Shown: one piece after another, positions 22,448 through 40,807 of the stretch
How positions within the stretch are numbered: the first letter of the stretch is position 1
How the letters are laid out: each line of letters starts with the position of its first letter
Assembly: GCF_910596095.1 (NCBI RefSeq)
Contig: NC_056539.1
Location: 5,884,001 to 5,948,000 of the forward strand
DNA: 64,000 nt
Direction of reading: 5' to 3'
DNA from: Thunnus maccoyii
Lineage: Eukaryota > Chordata > Actinopteri > Scombriformes > Scombridae
Program-made: the position numbers and the translations under genes
Notes under the pieces: model-generated
Database searches by the model: none
Told to the model about the DNA's origin: nothing
The model's input: only the letters and a program-made list of their open reading frames with translations

Positions 22448-22729
22448 CAGTGGTTCCCAACCTGGGGGTCAAGCCCCTCCTGTGGGTCACAAGATAAATG
22501 TGGGGGGTCATGAGATGTTTAGGGAGGACAGGACAGAAGAAAAAAACAAATTCTGTTACACACATTTAAAGCTGCAATTAACAATTTGCTGATCAACAGA
22601 AAATTAACCACAACTATTTTGATAATTGACATTTTAAAAATAAAACTTTTAAAAAAAGACATCTGAAACGTGACAAATAAACATTGCTTTTTATAAGGCA
22701 TAACAAGCTGAAAAGGTTGGCAGCCACTG
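22448..22729. mobile_element. hAT-like element with near-matching 8-bp flanks
   Basis: The left end CAGTGGTTCCCAACC matches the terminal repeat style of hAT/Charlie elements; the right end reads inverted CAGTGGCTGCCAACC. The 8-bp flanks are GTTTAGTC (22440-22447) and GTTTGATC (22730-22737), six of eight identical. The left interior ('gggtcacaagataaatg', 'gggtcatgagatg') is familiar as a high-copy fish repeat. It has no coding capacity. Confidence 0.8.
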
Positions 22730-23078
22730 GTTTGATCTCAGGAAATTAATTGTATTCAATAATCTCATCCTATTGTTTTTTTTAAATAGAAAATCTCAAT
22801 CTGAAAAGTAACCAGTAACTATTATACACTCACCAAGTGCTTTATAAGGAACAACTAATCTAATGCAATCCAATACAACAGCTCTGCCATAAATTCTACT
22901 TCTCCAAACTTATACAGTTTCAGTTTTTGTTGATATTGTCACAAAGGTGTAGCAGGAGTAGTCTATCCTTTTTAAGCTTTGAAAAGGCCCTACATTGTGC
23001 AATTATGTTAGTTGCTTTCTTTTGCCCTTAGCCTACTATTGCCAAAAAGTGTTTGTATATTTCTAAATGTATGAATTT

Positions 23079-23167
23079 AAAATAACCAATAGGTGGTGCT
23101 ATAGGTTTGCTTCAAGATTGAGTAAAATAATAGTGGTGTTATACAAAATAACCAATAGGTGGTGCTA
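23079..23167 (+). repeat. Short direct repeat pair
   Basis: The 23-bp string starting AAAATAACCAATAGG and ending TGGTGCTA occurs identically at 23079-23101 and 23145-23167, 66 bases apart. It probably reflects a local tandem duplication. Confidence 0.85.
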
Positions 23168-23302
23168 GGTGCTGAATGAAGAGAGCGAGTGGTGCTGGTG
23201 AGGACAAAACCGTGAATCAGAGTAATAAAACGTTATTTTCTGAATGTTTCACAGTGGTTACATTCTAAAGCACAAATTAACACACCCACTCACTGCTCTG
23301 CA

Positions 23303-23325
23303 TGTGTGTGTGTGTGTGTGTGTGT
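23303..23325 (+). repeat. (TG)n microsatellite
   Basis: A perfect TG dinucleotide run of about 11 units in the lrrc8c-kyat3 intergenic region. Confidence 0.95.
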
Positions 23326-23329
23326 TGGT

Positions 23330-24779
23330 CAAACCGACACAGCAGAGGATCAGCACAAAGCAGCACTCTGTACACAGCAGAGGAGAGAGAAGGAGAAGCA
23401 GGACCAACACTGAATCAAATAAAAACACAGCAATGTAACCTGGTCACTATGTACTGACCTCACACCCTGCACGCTGTTATTGGCTGGAGGCTACACACCC
23501 ACTGCTCAAAAGTTGACGCCCAGAAGAGTCCTGGACACAGCAAAAATAATAAGAAAATACATGCAGGGGTCAGTCTTTGTAGATAAACACATTGCCACAC
23601 ACTTCTAGTGGGTCATAAGTGATGAATGACAGGGATTACTTTTGTATGAGTCTATACATTGTTTTCTAGAAAAATCCTGCATAGTATACCTTTAAGAGCA
23701 GTAGCCTATATCCTCCCAAACAGATATCTGGTGTTGTCCGACAGCACCGCCACAGCAACAACTTTGTTGGCATTTCATGGGCCTATCACAGTCACTCACT
23801 CAGGTCGGTTTGTTTAGAAAGGCATCCTTCAAAACCTGTTTGGCATCTTGCAATCGTGGCATCTCGCTGGCAGATGCCAAACAGATACCTCTGTGTTGGT
23901 ATGTCTGGCAGCTGCTGGTGCCACCATAAGTGACAAAAATAGGAAACATATCACAATCATTCAGGTCAGTATTTTACCTTTGCATCCTTCAAAACATGCC
24001 TGGCATCTGTCGGAACAGCAGCACAAACTGCGACAGGCAACACACAATTCTGTGTATAGTATATAGTCTACATTTTATTTTACTTTTACAACTTATTTAG
24101 TGTATAGATTGTTCTCAATTTTAATAGCTCTTTTATAAATTTGTTTTAACTGACTTTATTGTAATTTGAGCCCGGACAGGTACCTAAGGCATTTCACTAC
24201 GCATATGATCTTTGCCTGGTTTTGACATTATAAATGTATCAGTGGACCTCCGGTGATAGTAACAGTGAGTAAAAATGAAACTGGCCTTGCTGGATAGAAA
24301 CACAAAAAACAAAGGAAGTGACTTATCTGAGTCATAATTCCTAAACCTACAGAGCCTTGTCGAAGATGCGTGACATCACTGCACAGATGGCCCATCCGGT
24401 GCGGGACAGTGCTGCCTTCACGCTTACTACGTAGAAAGCAACACACATTGTTCCGTCATGTGACTGCGGTGTTGTTTAATGTACTAGGATGAAACAACAT
24501 ATAAGCCTAGTCTCGAAGACTTTCCCAGTTCTGCAGCAGAATGGGTCCTTGTTGTGCGTCATATATACGATTTAAACTGATTATCATCTTCATGCACAAA
24601 TATTTAAGCAAATGCTAAAGAAGAAATACACACAAGACGAGCCAATGCAAACCAGTCATCTGAGAAACACTGAATGCTAATGCTGAAAGTCGCTTGCAGT
24701 CGTATTTTGACATCTATCACTGAAAATGCATGCCCTGTTTGCTTCTTCTGTTCATGTCCCTTGTCTGTAGCCTACATTT
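23330..24779. other. Intergenic sequence upstream of kyat3
   Basis: No coding sequence was recognised. Two related short stretches around 23835-23895 and 23990-24030 repeat words such as 'ttcaaaac' and 'tggcatct'. No RNA gene was seen. Confidence 0.5.
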
Positions 24780-24907
24780 AAACGTTGCCAATTTCCGACA
24801 GCTTTAAAGGCAGCAGCACTGTGTGCACTTTATGACGCCTTTCGAGGGTCGACTCAGACCGTGCAGCGACAACAACACTCCTCCTCCTGACCACCGTGTG
24901 CCGACAA
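24780..24907 (+). promoter_or_regulatory. kyat3: Candidate kyat3 promoter and non-coding exon 1
   Basis: A CpG-containing stretch ('tatgacgcctttcgagg', 'accgtgcagcgac') ends with a donor, CGACAA then GTAAGT, at 24908. The next good acceptor on this strand (CACTTTTTCCACAG) lies one base before the kyat3 ATG. The exon start is not determined; no clear TATA box is visible. Confidence 0.6.
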
Positions 24908-25865
24908 GTAAGTTGTGACTGCTGACTTGATAGCTGAAGTTCTGGACAAGTACATGGAGCGTTTTTGTTAAAGAAGGTTGTAGCAGAAAATCAGCTAACA
25001 GGACAGCCTGTCGGTTTTGTAGCCACAGTTTATTTTTGCTACTGTTGGCTAAAGCTAACTAGAGGGTGTTAGCGTTAGATAGGATGTGTGTATTTTGGCA
25101 AACGATAGCACATAGTTTACTAACACAATTTTCCTGCGTGTATCTGCTTAGGGTGAATAGCAGGGGGTGACTCCGACAGTGTTTTCCTGATTTTTGAATC
25201 TTTCAGCAACAGATAATGGTATTGTTTTGTAGTAAAATGTGGCTGTACCTGTGTAAGGGTCAGGACCCAGCGCACTGACGCCATCTGCTGTACTGTAATT
25301 TTGCAGGATTAATCAAACTGACGAGGCATGAATACCAAAAATTCTGTGAATAATGTGCCATTACTACTCCCTAGAGCCCACTCTGTAAAGAAACGCAGCT
25401 TTGTTCTAACTTATGAGCAACATTTGAATGCAGTAAAGGCCAAAACTGCTTTTAAAACCTGTGAGATTACTGGCCTGCATGTGCATCTGTACCTCTTTTG
25501 ACTTTTCTACTTCTAATTCTAACTAATTTTTTTTGGCATTTGTTCTTTATAAATTACCTACATTTTCTGTTATTTGACTGATCGATTAATAGTTACTAAT
25601 AGTTTCAGTCCTGTTTTGTTTCCCAGAGTCAATATGGAATTCATCCCACATGCAACTGACTAAAAAAGGTACAAATGTGTATCTACAGAATAATTATTCT
25701 GATATGAGTAGGCAGTGCCTTGTTTTTGTAGTTACATCGCCTGATTCACTAACTAGTAATGCTTTATAAAGTCTTTGGATCAAGGTACACCTGTTATTCA
25801 GTTTTAAACTGTCAGTCTGCTGTCTTTTCTCACTCTGTTTTTCATTTCTTCACTTTTTCCACAGC

Positions 25866-31056
<5,191 letters not shown>

Positions 31057-31530
31057 TGGGATGTGGTGTCAAGACTTCAGGTCATTTTCAGGAAAGAGGA
31101 ACCCGCTCTCTCATCATACTGAGGAAACAGGAGTAGACGGTTACATGCTGCACAAACTGGCAATACAGAGTCAAACTAGATAGTTGTAAAATTATGTGCC
31201 AACACTTTAACCTGTATCCTGTTTTAAAGGAGATGATATTTAAGTCAACATGACGGAAATGAATCCTTTTGACTAATGAAAGGTGTGATGTGAGATAACT
31301 AGTGAGATTAGTTTTTTTATCCATTGTCCCACAGTGGATATACTGTAAACGATCCCGTATTCATTCCTATTTTCATACGTTATTGTTTGATTCAATATTT
31401 TTCATTATTTGCATAGGGGTTAACATTAGAGACACAACAGATACAGAAAGTAATCAAGGAATTGTTTTGACTTGAACCATTCTGCTTTAATTGTTCTAAT
31501 TTCAGTTTTCAATAAAATGATTCCAGATAG
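31057..31530 (+). promoter_or_regulatory. kyat3: kyat3 3' UTR with polyadenylation signal
   Basis: Non-coding sequence after the stop, with AATAAA at 31511-31516 inside 'ttttcaataaaatgattcc'. Cleavage is expected about 15-25 bases further on. This is the first plus-strand AATAAA after the stop, giving a 3' UTR of about 475 bases. Confidence 0.75.
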
Positions 31531-32199
31531 TGTTGAGCCTCTGTGATATGTAGACATACAGATTACCAAATCTAAATATAAATGCAGATGGTAGCTGCTG
31601 CTTGCACTTTGAACTCAATACTTCCTTCTCATTTTTCACTAACTGCCGTTTGATACATGTGGATTATTTTATTAATGCCAATACCACAACAAAGGACTGT
31701 GATCAACAAAATATGTAAAATTACGTCATGATTTGAACATGGCACTTTATTTGTGCTGACACCTCATATATAGGTTTCTAGTATAATCAGTTTGTCACAG
31801 TTATTCTAACGCCTTAAATAGGCCTGTTCCATAGACTGGCTTATACACACACCACAGGCTGGTAGGTGTGTTCATGGCACAATATAGCGTATTGATACAG
31901 CTGGACAACATGGCTAAATATTATTTTGATATAAATCGTGATTAAAAATGGCTTTATAAAAAGATTTTTCTAATCAGATCAATGATTGAGACTGGTAAGC
32001 ACTTATTAAATGCTATCAGGTTTATGAAATGTGCCAACTTCACTATAATATTATTAACTATAGTGAAAGATCTGTGATTGATTGACTATTAAACGTGTTA
32101 AATAAATAATAAAAAATAAAAAAAATGAGTCCTGTCTATTTATTAATATCTTAATATTATTAAAATGGCGTGTTATTTACTTGAATGTTTGTGCATCGA
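31531..32199. other. Intergenic, AT-rich, nothing recognised
   Basis: No coding frame, RNA gene or clear repeat boundary was seen. It ends in A/T-rich low-complexity sequence near 32100-32160. Confidence 0.6.
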
Positions 32200-33125
32200 A
32201 GTCCTGACTACAAATGGAAATTCACAGGTCCAGTAGGGGGCGCTGTGAAAACAAACAGGACCAACGACACTTTACCTGCGCACGTAAAATTCAATTGTTG
32301 GCGGGAAGCATGAATGGATAATAATAGCTGGAGAGGACGCTGCCGCTCAGCCTTGCAGCCAATTTTTCCCAGTGGCCACTCGCGGTATTGCAGCGAAAAA
32401 TCTCCCTGCGGCCCAAAAAGGATTTTTCCCCATAGACCACCATTGTAAAAGAGACGCCTGTAAAACTGTTGACAGGACCACTCGAACTGCAAAAAACGTC
32501 AATTATGACTCTTTCTATTATGAACTTTTGATCCATGGAGGTTTTATGTTTGTCAAACTTTCCTTGAGCCGAGAAAAGCGATTTAAAAATCCGTGACGTC
32601 ATCACAATGTAAAGTCTATGGGCCGAGCGGGAGCTCGCGGGCGGGGCCAGCGGGGGAAACACTACTGCGCATATTCAGTGGGCCGCACAACGCGGAAGCT
32701 AGAATTTTTTTTCGGCGTATGCGCCAGGCGAGCAATTCCTGTATGACTGAAAAGGCGCCGTTTTTAGTCGGACATCCAGCTCTCATAATACATCCATGGC
32801 GGGAAGTCTGCAACGTTGGTATCGATTAGCCCAAATCATTGAAGAAGTAGTAGCATAAAAGTGCTGACAGAGTCCCTACAAGTGCCATAAACAAGTCAAA
32901 CCAGATAAGACAATGCTAACATTAGCACATTTTAGCTAGTCACTAAGAAAAAAAACAACAAAAAAACAGGTAATATTCGGAGTTGGAATGAATTTAACGT
33001 GTACCCGTTTTGGTTGCCGGCTGTGTCCGGTCAAACATCATCTCAGGAGTAGTAAAAAGTGTTACTTTACTTTACAGCCGCTCAGAAACGAACCGCCATG
33101 TTACCGAAGACTCACAAACTAGCAG
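32200..33125. other. CpG-rich block of uncertain nature
   Basis: Many CpG and GCGC words ('ctcgcgggcggggcc', 'cgcacaacgcggaagc', 'ggcgtatgcgccaggcg') stand out in a CpG-poor neighbourhood. It ends with 'accgccatgttaccgaag' and a good plus-strand donor, AGCAG then GTAAGT, at about 33125. Two readings are possible: the promoter and first exon of an unrecognised plus-strand transcript, or a CpG-rich dispersed repeat. Parts ('gcgagcaattcctgtatgac', 'gtgacgtcatc') resemble a fish repeat I have seen. No protein family was recognised in any frame. Confidence 0.45.
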
Positions 33126-33364
33126 GTAAGTTAACATAGAGCAAAAACACAAGAGCAAACCCAGTAAACCGTAACTGTGACTGTAAATGAAGCATTATTA
33201 GCTATGAGTGGCAACTTTTGTATATCATGGATTTAAAGTTTAATTGACACATTTAACCACCTTAAAGCTGTGTCTGTTTCAGACGATAAGTTGTAAGTGA
33301 GAATGGTTTTTACTTGGTGTACACAGTATAAACTTCTAGTTGACCTACATACATAACATGTGAC

Positions 33365-33658
33365 CTGTTAAGATAATCGAGTAATCGTTTTGAGTGTTTT
33401 TGTTGTTGTTTGGCATTTTTTCTAAAAAAACAAATTCCTTGGTTCCAATTTTGTTAATGTGATTATTTTCTGGTTTCTTTAGTCCTCTATGACAATAAAC
33501 TGGACTGTTGGTCGGGACATAACAAGGAATTTCAGGTTGCATCTCTGGCTTTGGGAAACAGTGATAGACATTTGTTTCCATTATCTGACATTTTATAGAC
33601 CAAAAAACTAATCAATTAATCAAGAAAATAATCGTGTAATTGTTACTTGCAGCCCTAA
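33365..33658. repeat. ATTAATCGATT-type dispersed repeat, fuller copy
   Basis: Left part 'gataatcgagtaatcgtttt', middle 'ttttctggtttctttagtcc' and 'ttatctgacattttatagac', right end 'aagaaaataatcgtgtaatt' then 'gcagccctaat'. Related to 18508-18787. Confidence 0.7.
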
Positions 33659-33659
33659 T

Positions 33660-36600
33660 ATGAGTGACTACAGCACTAGTGACACACAGAAAACACACTG
33701 GACAGTGCTGAATAATAACAAACTAGAAACTAATTATCACTCAAAATGGCTACAAAAGAGAATTTGTATCAGAGAAATTTTGATACACCTTGATTTCAGG
33801 ATAATATATACATACAGAAATTGCAATGCAAACCTCCCCCCAGCTGATACTGATTTAAAGGCCCTGCACTTACGCACAGGCATTTTCAATCAAAGTAACT
33901 GATTAAAACTCCTGTCAGGTTAAATTTGGGTGGAGCGATGTTGGGAATTGCATGTATACAGTATGTGTCACCAGACTCAAGGTGCAACATAAGTAACTGC
34001 TGTCGGTAAAGCACTGACAGCAGCTGTAAATTGTACTGCATTTTAGCAGACATTTTACTGTTGTTAACCTCTGTCACTGTCCTTACACGCAGTAATGCTC
34101 ATCGCCATGCAGTGATGAAACAGTTCATAAACAATCAAGATTTCCCAAATGAAAAGTCAATCCCACTCTCTGTCAAGCTGACCAGACTTTGGAGAGCTTT
34201 GTGATTTTTGCGTGTCAAAGTTCAGTCAGACTGAAATCTGATAGGCCCTCTAGATATTCTCAGAGTTGCCAGTTGTGGTCCTTATTTGGGGATGTTAGAT
34301 GAACAGCGAATCATGTGCTTAATCAGTGATGGAGTGACTGGGCACTGTCCAGTTCAGGTAGGAAGGGTAAAACTGTAAGCGACAGTCTGTTAAATCTGGT
34401 GCAATAATTGGTGTGTGTTCATGTGTGTGTCACTACAGAACACTGTGTTTGCCAACAGAGAAATCCTGTATTAATAATGTGTATTCTTTGAAAGCTTTGT
34501 ATCAGTCTGGCTCACCCTGTGGTAACCTGAGTAGATGGTAGGTTTAGTTAGGCGAGGCTGAGAAGGTCACTGGTCGATACATGAAGAATAGGAAGGAGAG
34601 AGTATGTGGCAGCTTGCTGTGAGGCTGCAAATGTATTTGTTTCTTCAGCTTAAATTATTTTTGTTGAATCTTCCAGGTTAATTTTTGCATTAATTGTTTC
34701 ATTCATATTTTTGTTCCTCAACTACTTCTTCAATATCCCCTTTTAAAGTTTTCCAGTGCCAGACAACATATTCCGCTCCTTATATGGGTCAGTGCCACTA
34801 CAGTAATGTTTAACAGTGCAGGCTGTAGTCAGACTGCTGCATGTACATGTATATACATATTATATTGTAGTGCAACACAGCCAATCATTGTATCTTTCTG
34901 TGTGACAGAGAGATGAGTGTGCAGTGGAAAGATCAAAAACTAAGAAAAGTTTATTCAAAGTTCCAAATATTTTCAGAACAAAAGGCTCATTTCTGTCAGT
35001 TAATTTTAGAAGTAACTTGAGTAAATGTCAGAATGAGGCAGTAATAAACAACCAGTATATTGCATTCAGCTTGTGATCCTACACAATAGGTAGTTTTGTA
35101 AAATATTTTTTGAATATATCTTCAATCTGAGTTTGTTTTTTGTATGTGGTTAATGTCTATCTAACGTAGTTGTAATTTCTGCTCATTAGCAGAAAAGATA
35201 ACAAAATGCAAAAAAAACTAAGTGATTTTAAACTGTGCCTGTCCTTGAATTACTCAGACACAATTATTATTGAGTAGTCTTCAATACTTTGTATGAACAA
35301 ACTCTTTGGACAAAGAAGTTGCAGGCTGTTTGTGGAGAAAACTAGTTGGTAGGCACTCAAATAGATGTTATGACAAATCATTTTGACACAGGTGAAATGA
35401 ATAACATTAATGATGGCTCCACTATATTTAATTGCCTCAGTAAGCAATTACAGTGAGCCAGGAGGTCAGGAGAATAGGCTTATCTAAAGAGAATGCAGCC
35501 ATCATTAAAGTTATAGCTAACACCTGCTGCTATGACTTGTCAAAATGCTCTGAAGATTGTCTATTTATGAGTTTATATTCACACTGCAGTGTGGATAATG
35601 ATGTTTGTTCACCACATTCAGCTATGATCCTTTAGACCACTTGAGGGAGACAAAGTACATCAGACTGAAACAAATCTTGACAATGCACAGTGATACAGTA
35701 TTTAGTGTACACTTGGATTCTCTTCTTACAGCAGTGATGTAAAAGAGAAAAGTCATTTTGTGTTCAGTGTTTGATTTATTTTAATGTTTTTTAATACCAT
35801 AATTAGCACGTCTGACTGCTGCATCTGTAAGGTAGAAATATGGAAGCCATGGTCATATCAACAGTGGGTGAACAAGGCATCCTTTTAGATATGCTCTGCC
35901 TTGGAAGGGAAAATACAGAAAGTTTTATAATGATGCAAATATATACATAAAAATAACTTATCAATTAATGCCTACAAATGTGAGCTGCTCTGTAAAAAGT
36001 GTATCTGAACCTAAAACACTTCCAGTATGACTTGTGTTTAGAGTGTTGGGACATGCTGTAGCAGTTTTGAGCAGGAATCTGTCAGTGTTTCATTTGTAAC
36101 AAGATGTTGGAAATTTTGCGTAACATTAACAGAACATGTGCAGTTTAATAGGATATTCCCACCACCTGTGAATAGATGAAATACAATAACAGTACCGCCT
36201 GTTAATGTACATGATGATACGTGTATAATAGGAAAAGACTGGTGAGTTAACACATGCCATGGTACTATGTCATGGCTAAGCTACATAAACGTTGCCTATC
36301 AAAACACTGCAAATTAAATTTGTCAGTGTTTCTTCTTAATCTTTCATGATGGATGCTACGTCAACCATAATAAGAATTCCCCAGTAAGCATAATCTCCTC
36401 ATCATCCTGAAGATCTGCAGCAAAACGTGTAAGGTAGCGTTGTAACTACACATCGTCCCCAAATAGATGAAATACTTTTGTTTTTCATCATGGAATAATT
36501 GGAAAATATCAGTGAGAATTAAGACTGAAAAGTTTTTGTGTGATTTTCGGGATGTGACGTTTAAAAAAAAAAAAAGAGCTTTAACTGCAAGATGTAATAA

Positions 36601-38400
36601 TAGATTTTTTTCCTTAAAATGTTTTCCAGATATTTCCTGTCACATTCAGCGCTGCAGAAGGCCCTTGTAGCATGATGGTACTTGGACAAATGATAGCAGT
36701 CCACGCCTGAAGCATGTTCTTGTGTGCGCTGCAGATTTGGTGCAATAAATACCCAAGTTAAATCTATTTCCAGCTGTCATAGTCAACAGTGGTATGCCAG
36801 CACTTAATCTGGGGGAAGGAAGCATTATCTGATGAAATGCTTTTAATTGTAGCCTCAGAGTTAATAGTTAACGTTCCAAGCTACTTGGCATGAAATTGTG
36901 CTGTTGGTAAGGACGAAGGTGCTCTGTTCTGAAGGAAAAAACAGGGGGAAGGTGAGGAGGGGCGTTGATGTTCGCCCCCCCCCCAACTCCAAACCCCTAG
37001 ATTAACATCTACACACCATGACCGTGTGAACCTTTGAATGTATGCAGGCTGGTGATGTCATGGAAACAAGAAGTCAGGTTTATACATAATAACAGAAAGA
37101 AATTACACCTGTCTGCTTGGACAAAAGTTCTGTTTCATTTAAATATACATTTCTCTCTGTAATAGAGTCCTTCCTCTCGCTCTCTGCTGTGTCCACAGCC
37201 TCATTCTATAGTTATAGAACGTCCAGATAGTTTTTCTAGTAAATTGATCCCTTGTTCTGCACTACTTAAACCATCTAAAAACTATGAGGTTACTTGTTGA
37301 AGTGGTTTATTGTCATTTTGGTCTATTAATTAAAACATTAAACGACTTAAACCTGTTTTAATCTTTGCAGCAGATGGCACAAGTCATGTTTATTGAAAAT
37401 ATGTCAACAAAATGCATTTGGAGAGGTTGACTTTGGAACGTTGTGGCGTGTGTGAACTCTACTGTCTGATGCATCTCCTGTACCGTATGTACAGTTTGTG
37501 CTCACGTTGCTTTTGTTTCATTTCATGAGTTTTACCGCCTTAGTCACACAGTCTAGCTGTTTTTGTCACTTACTGATTCCACCTCTGCGCAGCGTTTGTT
37601 TTACGTAACAACATCTAGCATTAACTCATACACTATGTGCCATGTCGAGTGAATCTTTCATGTGCATCCAGTGCCATAAATGTATAATGCTACATAGTTG
37701 TAATGTAGTGTGGGAACACGGGTGACAGACTGCAGTTAAAAATGTGAATAGGATTATTATGTAGGCTGCTGTTATCAGACATATTTAGTGTGCAGTTACC
37801 AGATCCCAGAGGATTAGATGTCTGTCAGCATAATACCATCATCATTTATGTTAGTTATGATTATTGTGCCAATAATCTTATGTCACGATCCTGTTTATGA
37901 AGGAGGAATTAGGTTATGGTTGCCTTTAAAATAAGACCAGATGTTTATGTTTTATTGTTTCCTCTAGGTGGCCATGTTGATCATATTCTGTAGAACATAG
38001 CAGCTCTTCTTCCTATTCTCTAACCAAACTTTGCCACACAGTATCTGATGTAGCCAGCAGCCTCAAATAGGCAGCACAGAGCATGATGTTGCTGTATGCA
38101 TCACCTTCTTGAGTCAAGCGTTTGGCAACAGTTTTCATCAGAGAGTCATCCATGTTGCTTGAAATAATAGCTCAAATACACATGCTATTGTTGAGAGCAA
38201 TGTTCAGAAACTATTTCTGGTATTAAATCATGTCAGAGTAGAATTAAATTTACAATAGAAGTAAAAAAAAAAATGGCTCAAGGGATCCCAGATGGATTTT
38301 AATAAACTACTTAAAATAATCATCAAAACATTTATATCAGACTAATTCTGCAGCACATCACAACATATGTTATATATCTCTTGTGAATAGGACCGAGACA
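33660..38400. other. Gene-poor region, nothing firm
   Basis: No open frame here shows a recognisable family, and no RNA gene was seen. There are A-tracts near 36560 and C-tracts near 36975. The region is mostly AT-rich and not obviously repetitive. Confidence 0.5.
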
Positions 38401-38409
38401 TAAATATCT

Positions 38410-38720
38410 GTGAGAATTTGAGGGGTGCACCACCGCACCCCCAAATGATGTCCGTTCTCACGCAGGCCATATGGCGGTGTGTGCCCGGCTCTTATTGCCA
38501 GCCCCTGCTCTGTGCACGCGGGCTAACAGCTTGGTGGACACATAATTAATTTGCTTTGGCGTCTGCCATTTATTTTCCAACCTACATTTTGTTAATTGGA
38601 CAGAGGAGGTTAAAATCAAATGGATGTCTCTGGGTATGTTAAGGCTACTAATTGCATGGAATTTACAAGAGAGTAGTTGCTTGTGGGAATACAGAGTCAG
38701 GGGTGATATTGAGGAGGATT
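38410..38720. promoter_or_regulatory. Candidate conserved non-coding block 1
   Basis: Non-repetitive sequence with balanced base composition and homeodomain-type words ('cataattaatttgc', 'ctactaattgcatgg'), unlike the surrounding AT-rich DNA. Conservation is inferred from texture only. Confidence 0.3.
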
Positions 38721-39479
38721 GTAGTGAAAGCATCATATGTTTATACTAATGCGCTCTGTAGGACTTGTGCTACAGTCCATAGAGGACAAGAGACGATCAC
38801 TGATGACCACAGTGAATGATATGAAATGGTCAAAAAAAATGCAGGTAGTGACAGACTTACCAACACAAAAGGACAGACTGTTTTCCTTCAGAGAGACCAG
38901 CCTTACATGTGTTGTTTTTCTTGTAATGTGTACTCTCTGTTGTCCTGTGTTGTTTACAGCATAATGGAACCTGACATAGCCCACCCCTCCTTTTCTCTGT
39001 TGCGTCATTTTGCCTGTGCTGCTATTTAATTCACTAAGCAATAACTGTCGAAGTTGAATCAGACTTTGAATATGAATTTAATCATGTTAATAGACTAGTA
39101 AATGCAAATGTTATTAGGAGCAGAGTATGCAGCATAAATCTAGATGATGCCTGTTTTTTTTTTTTTTCTTGTATTTTGTAAACATCAAAAGATGATGATG
39201 TTATCTAAATGATGGGAGAGATAGAAAATGTGTATAAAGAGAAACCGTTAATTAGAAACCCTGAATATGAAATAGCTTTTTCATTGTGTTATGTTTTCGT
39301 TTAATGTGGCTCCTTCATACTGAATAATTAAAAATGGCAATGTACTCAGATAGCAAATAATTAGCTAAGAAAGATTAGACACATTTAGGAATGTCACATG
39401 AACTGTTATCATACTCAATATCCTATCAGCTGCTTTTTCATGTCATGGAACTTTTTTTTTTCTCTGTCTGAGCCCTTTT

Positions 39480-39742
39480 GGGGGGTTGAGGAGCTAAATT
39501 ATGGGTTTATAAGTGCTGAGGAATGGAGACAGTGCAGTAGGGGTTAATGACAATACAAATTATTGCACTCATTCAAGCTTTCAGGGGATGATCCAGCGAG
39601 CCAGTGCCTGCAGCAGCTGCATGAAAGGGCTGTTCGTATGGTGCCCCTCGAGCTGAGCAAAACAGGGCACGTTGTCCATGGCAGCAATCCCTGCTGTTGT
39701 TAATCACCTGCCTTCCCCCCAATCTCACCCGTTCTTTCCCCG

Positions 39743-39813
<71 letters not shown>

Positions 39814-40560
39814 TTCCCCCGCACTGATTTGCAAGCGCAGATTAATCAGAGCATGGGGGCCTTGATGAAATTTTGCTGTTATTGTTCCCAATTTTAGCAA
39901 CATCTTTTATTGTCTTCATCATTCATTTACAGGAGGGAGAAGGGGGGAACTGTGTCAATTATGCAAATGATGTTGCACACTTTTGCAGATTACTTCATTC
40001 AGTTGCCATTGTCTGTGAGAATTTAATTATTAAATATTATTATGCTCATGTTTCCTTCAATTTTCTGAAGCTTTGTTTCAATTTGATCTCTCCTCCAGCT
40101 GCTCATCCCTCTGCTCTGAGCCAGAATCAAAGCAGTCTGGCACGCCAAGGCCAAACAAACTCCCCTCAATTTAATGATTTTGAAGTTAGTACCTAGCTCT
40201 CATCTGTTGGCTCAAGTCTATGATTGGAAAAAGGCAGACCACATCCAGTTTAATGACCAGGAATTGAATTCAAGTTTATTCAAAATTGACATTCAATTAT
40301 GTAGCACCTAATGATATTTTAATCTCTTTTCTTTAATTCCCAGGAATTGGCTTTTCAAAGGCTTTGTCTGGCAGCAACACAGACGGCCTGAATAAAGAAT
40401 ACAGATTGGTATTAGATCCCAGTGATGATAGGGAAATTAAAGCTTTTATAGTTCAGACATTCAGAGGAAAGGCAGTGTTCCCTTATTAGACATTTCAATC
40501 CCCGTTTCTTGAAGCCATCACTGCCATCTTTCCTCTGACATGATAAGTTGGAAATTTAAA
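39480..40560. promoter_or_regulatory. Candidate conserved non-coding block 2
   Basis: A long non-repetitive block interrupted only by a (TC)30 tract. It contains a perfect POU octamer ATGCAAAT (39961-39968), GATTAATC (near 39839) and several AATTA words ('gagaatttaattattaaa', 'caggaattggcttt'). Open frames here are not conserved proteins; those over the TC tract are artefacts. A regulatory role is inferred. Confidence 0.4.
39745..39804 (+). repeat. (TC)30 microsatellite
   Basis: A perfect TC dinucleotide run of 30 units, followed by TG and further TC-rich sequence. Confidence 0.97.
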
Positions 40561-40807
40561 TATTTCAAGTATTAATCGATTTGTACAAACTCTTATTATT
40601 TTAGGTTGTGTGAAATCTATTACATGTAGATGTGCTGATTATGACTCGATGAATCTGTTGATCCCTTAAGGTTTCTAATGTACATTTAAAATATTCTAAT
40701 AAGATATTCTTATGAGTTATTCTCCTTACGTGCTGCATGGCCAAAGTGGTCCGAGCTGACCAGCAGTCCATGTGCACCCACTAGTGGAGCTGAAAACTGA
40801 GGACCTG

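Noticed and set aside
39573..39903. Open frames on both strands with RERERE or SLSLSL runs
   Set aside because: They are translations of the (TC)30 tract, which is open in every frame.
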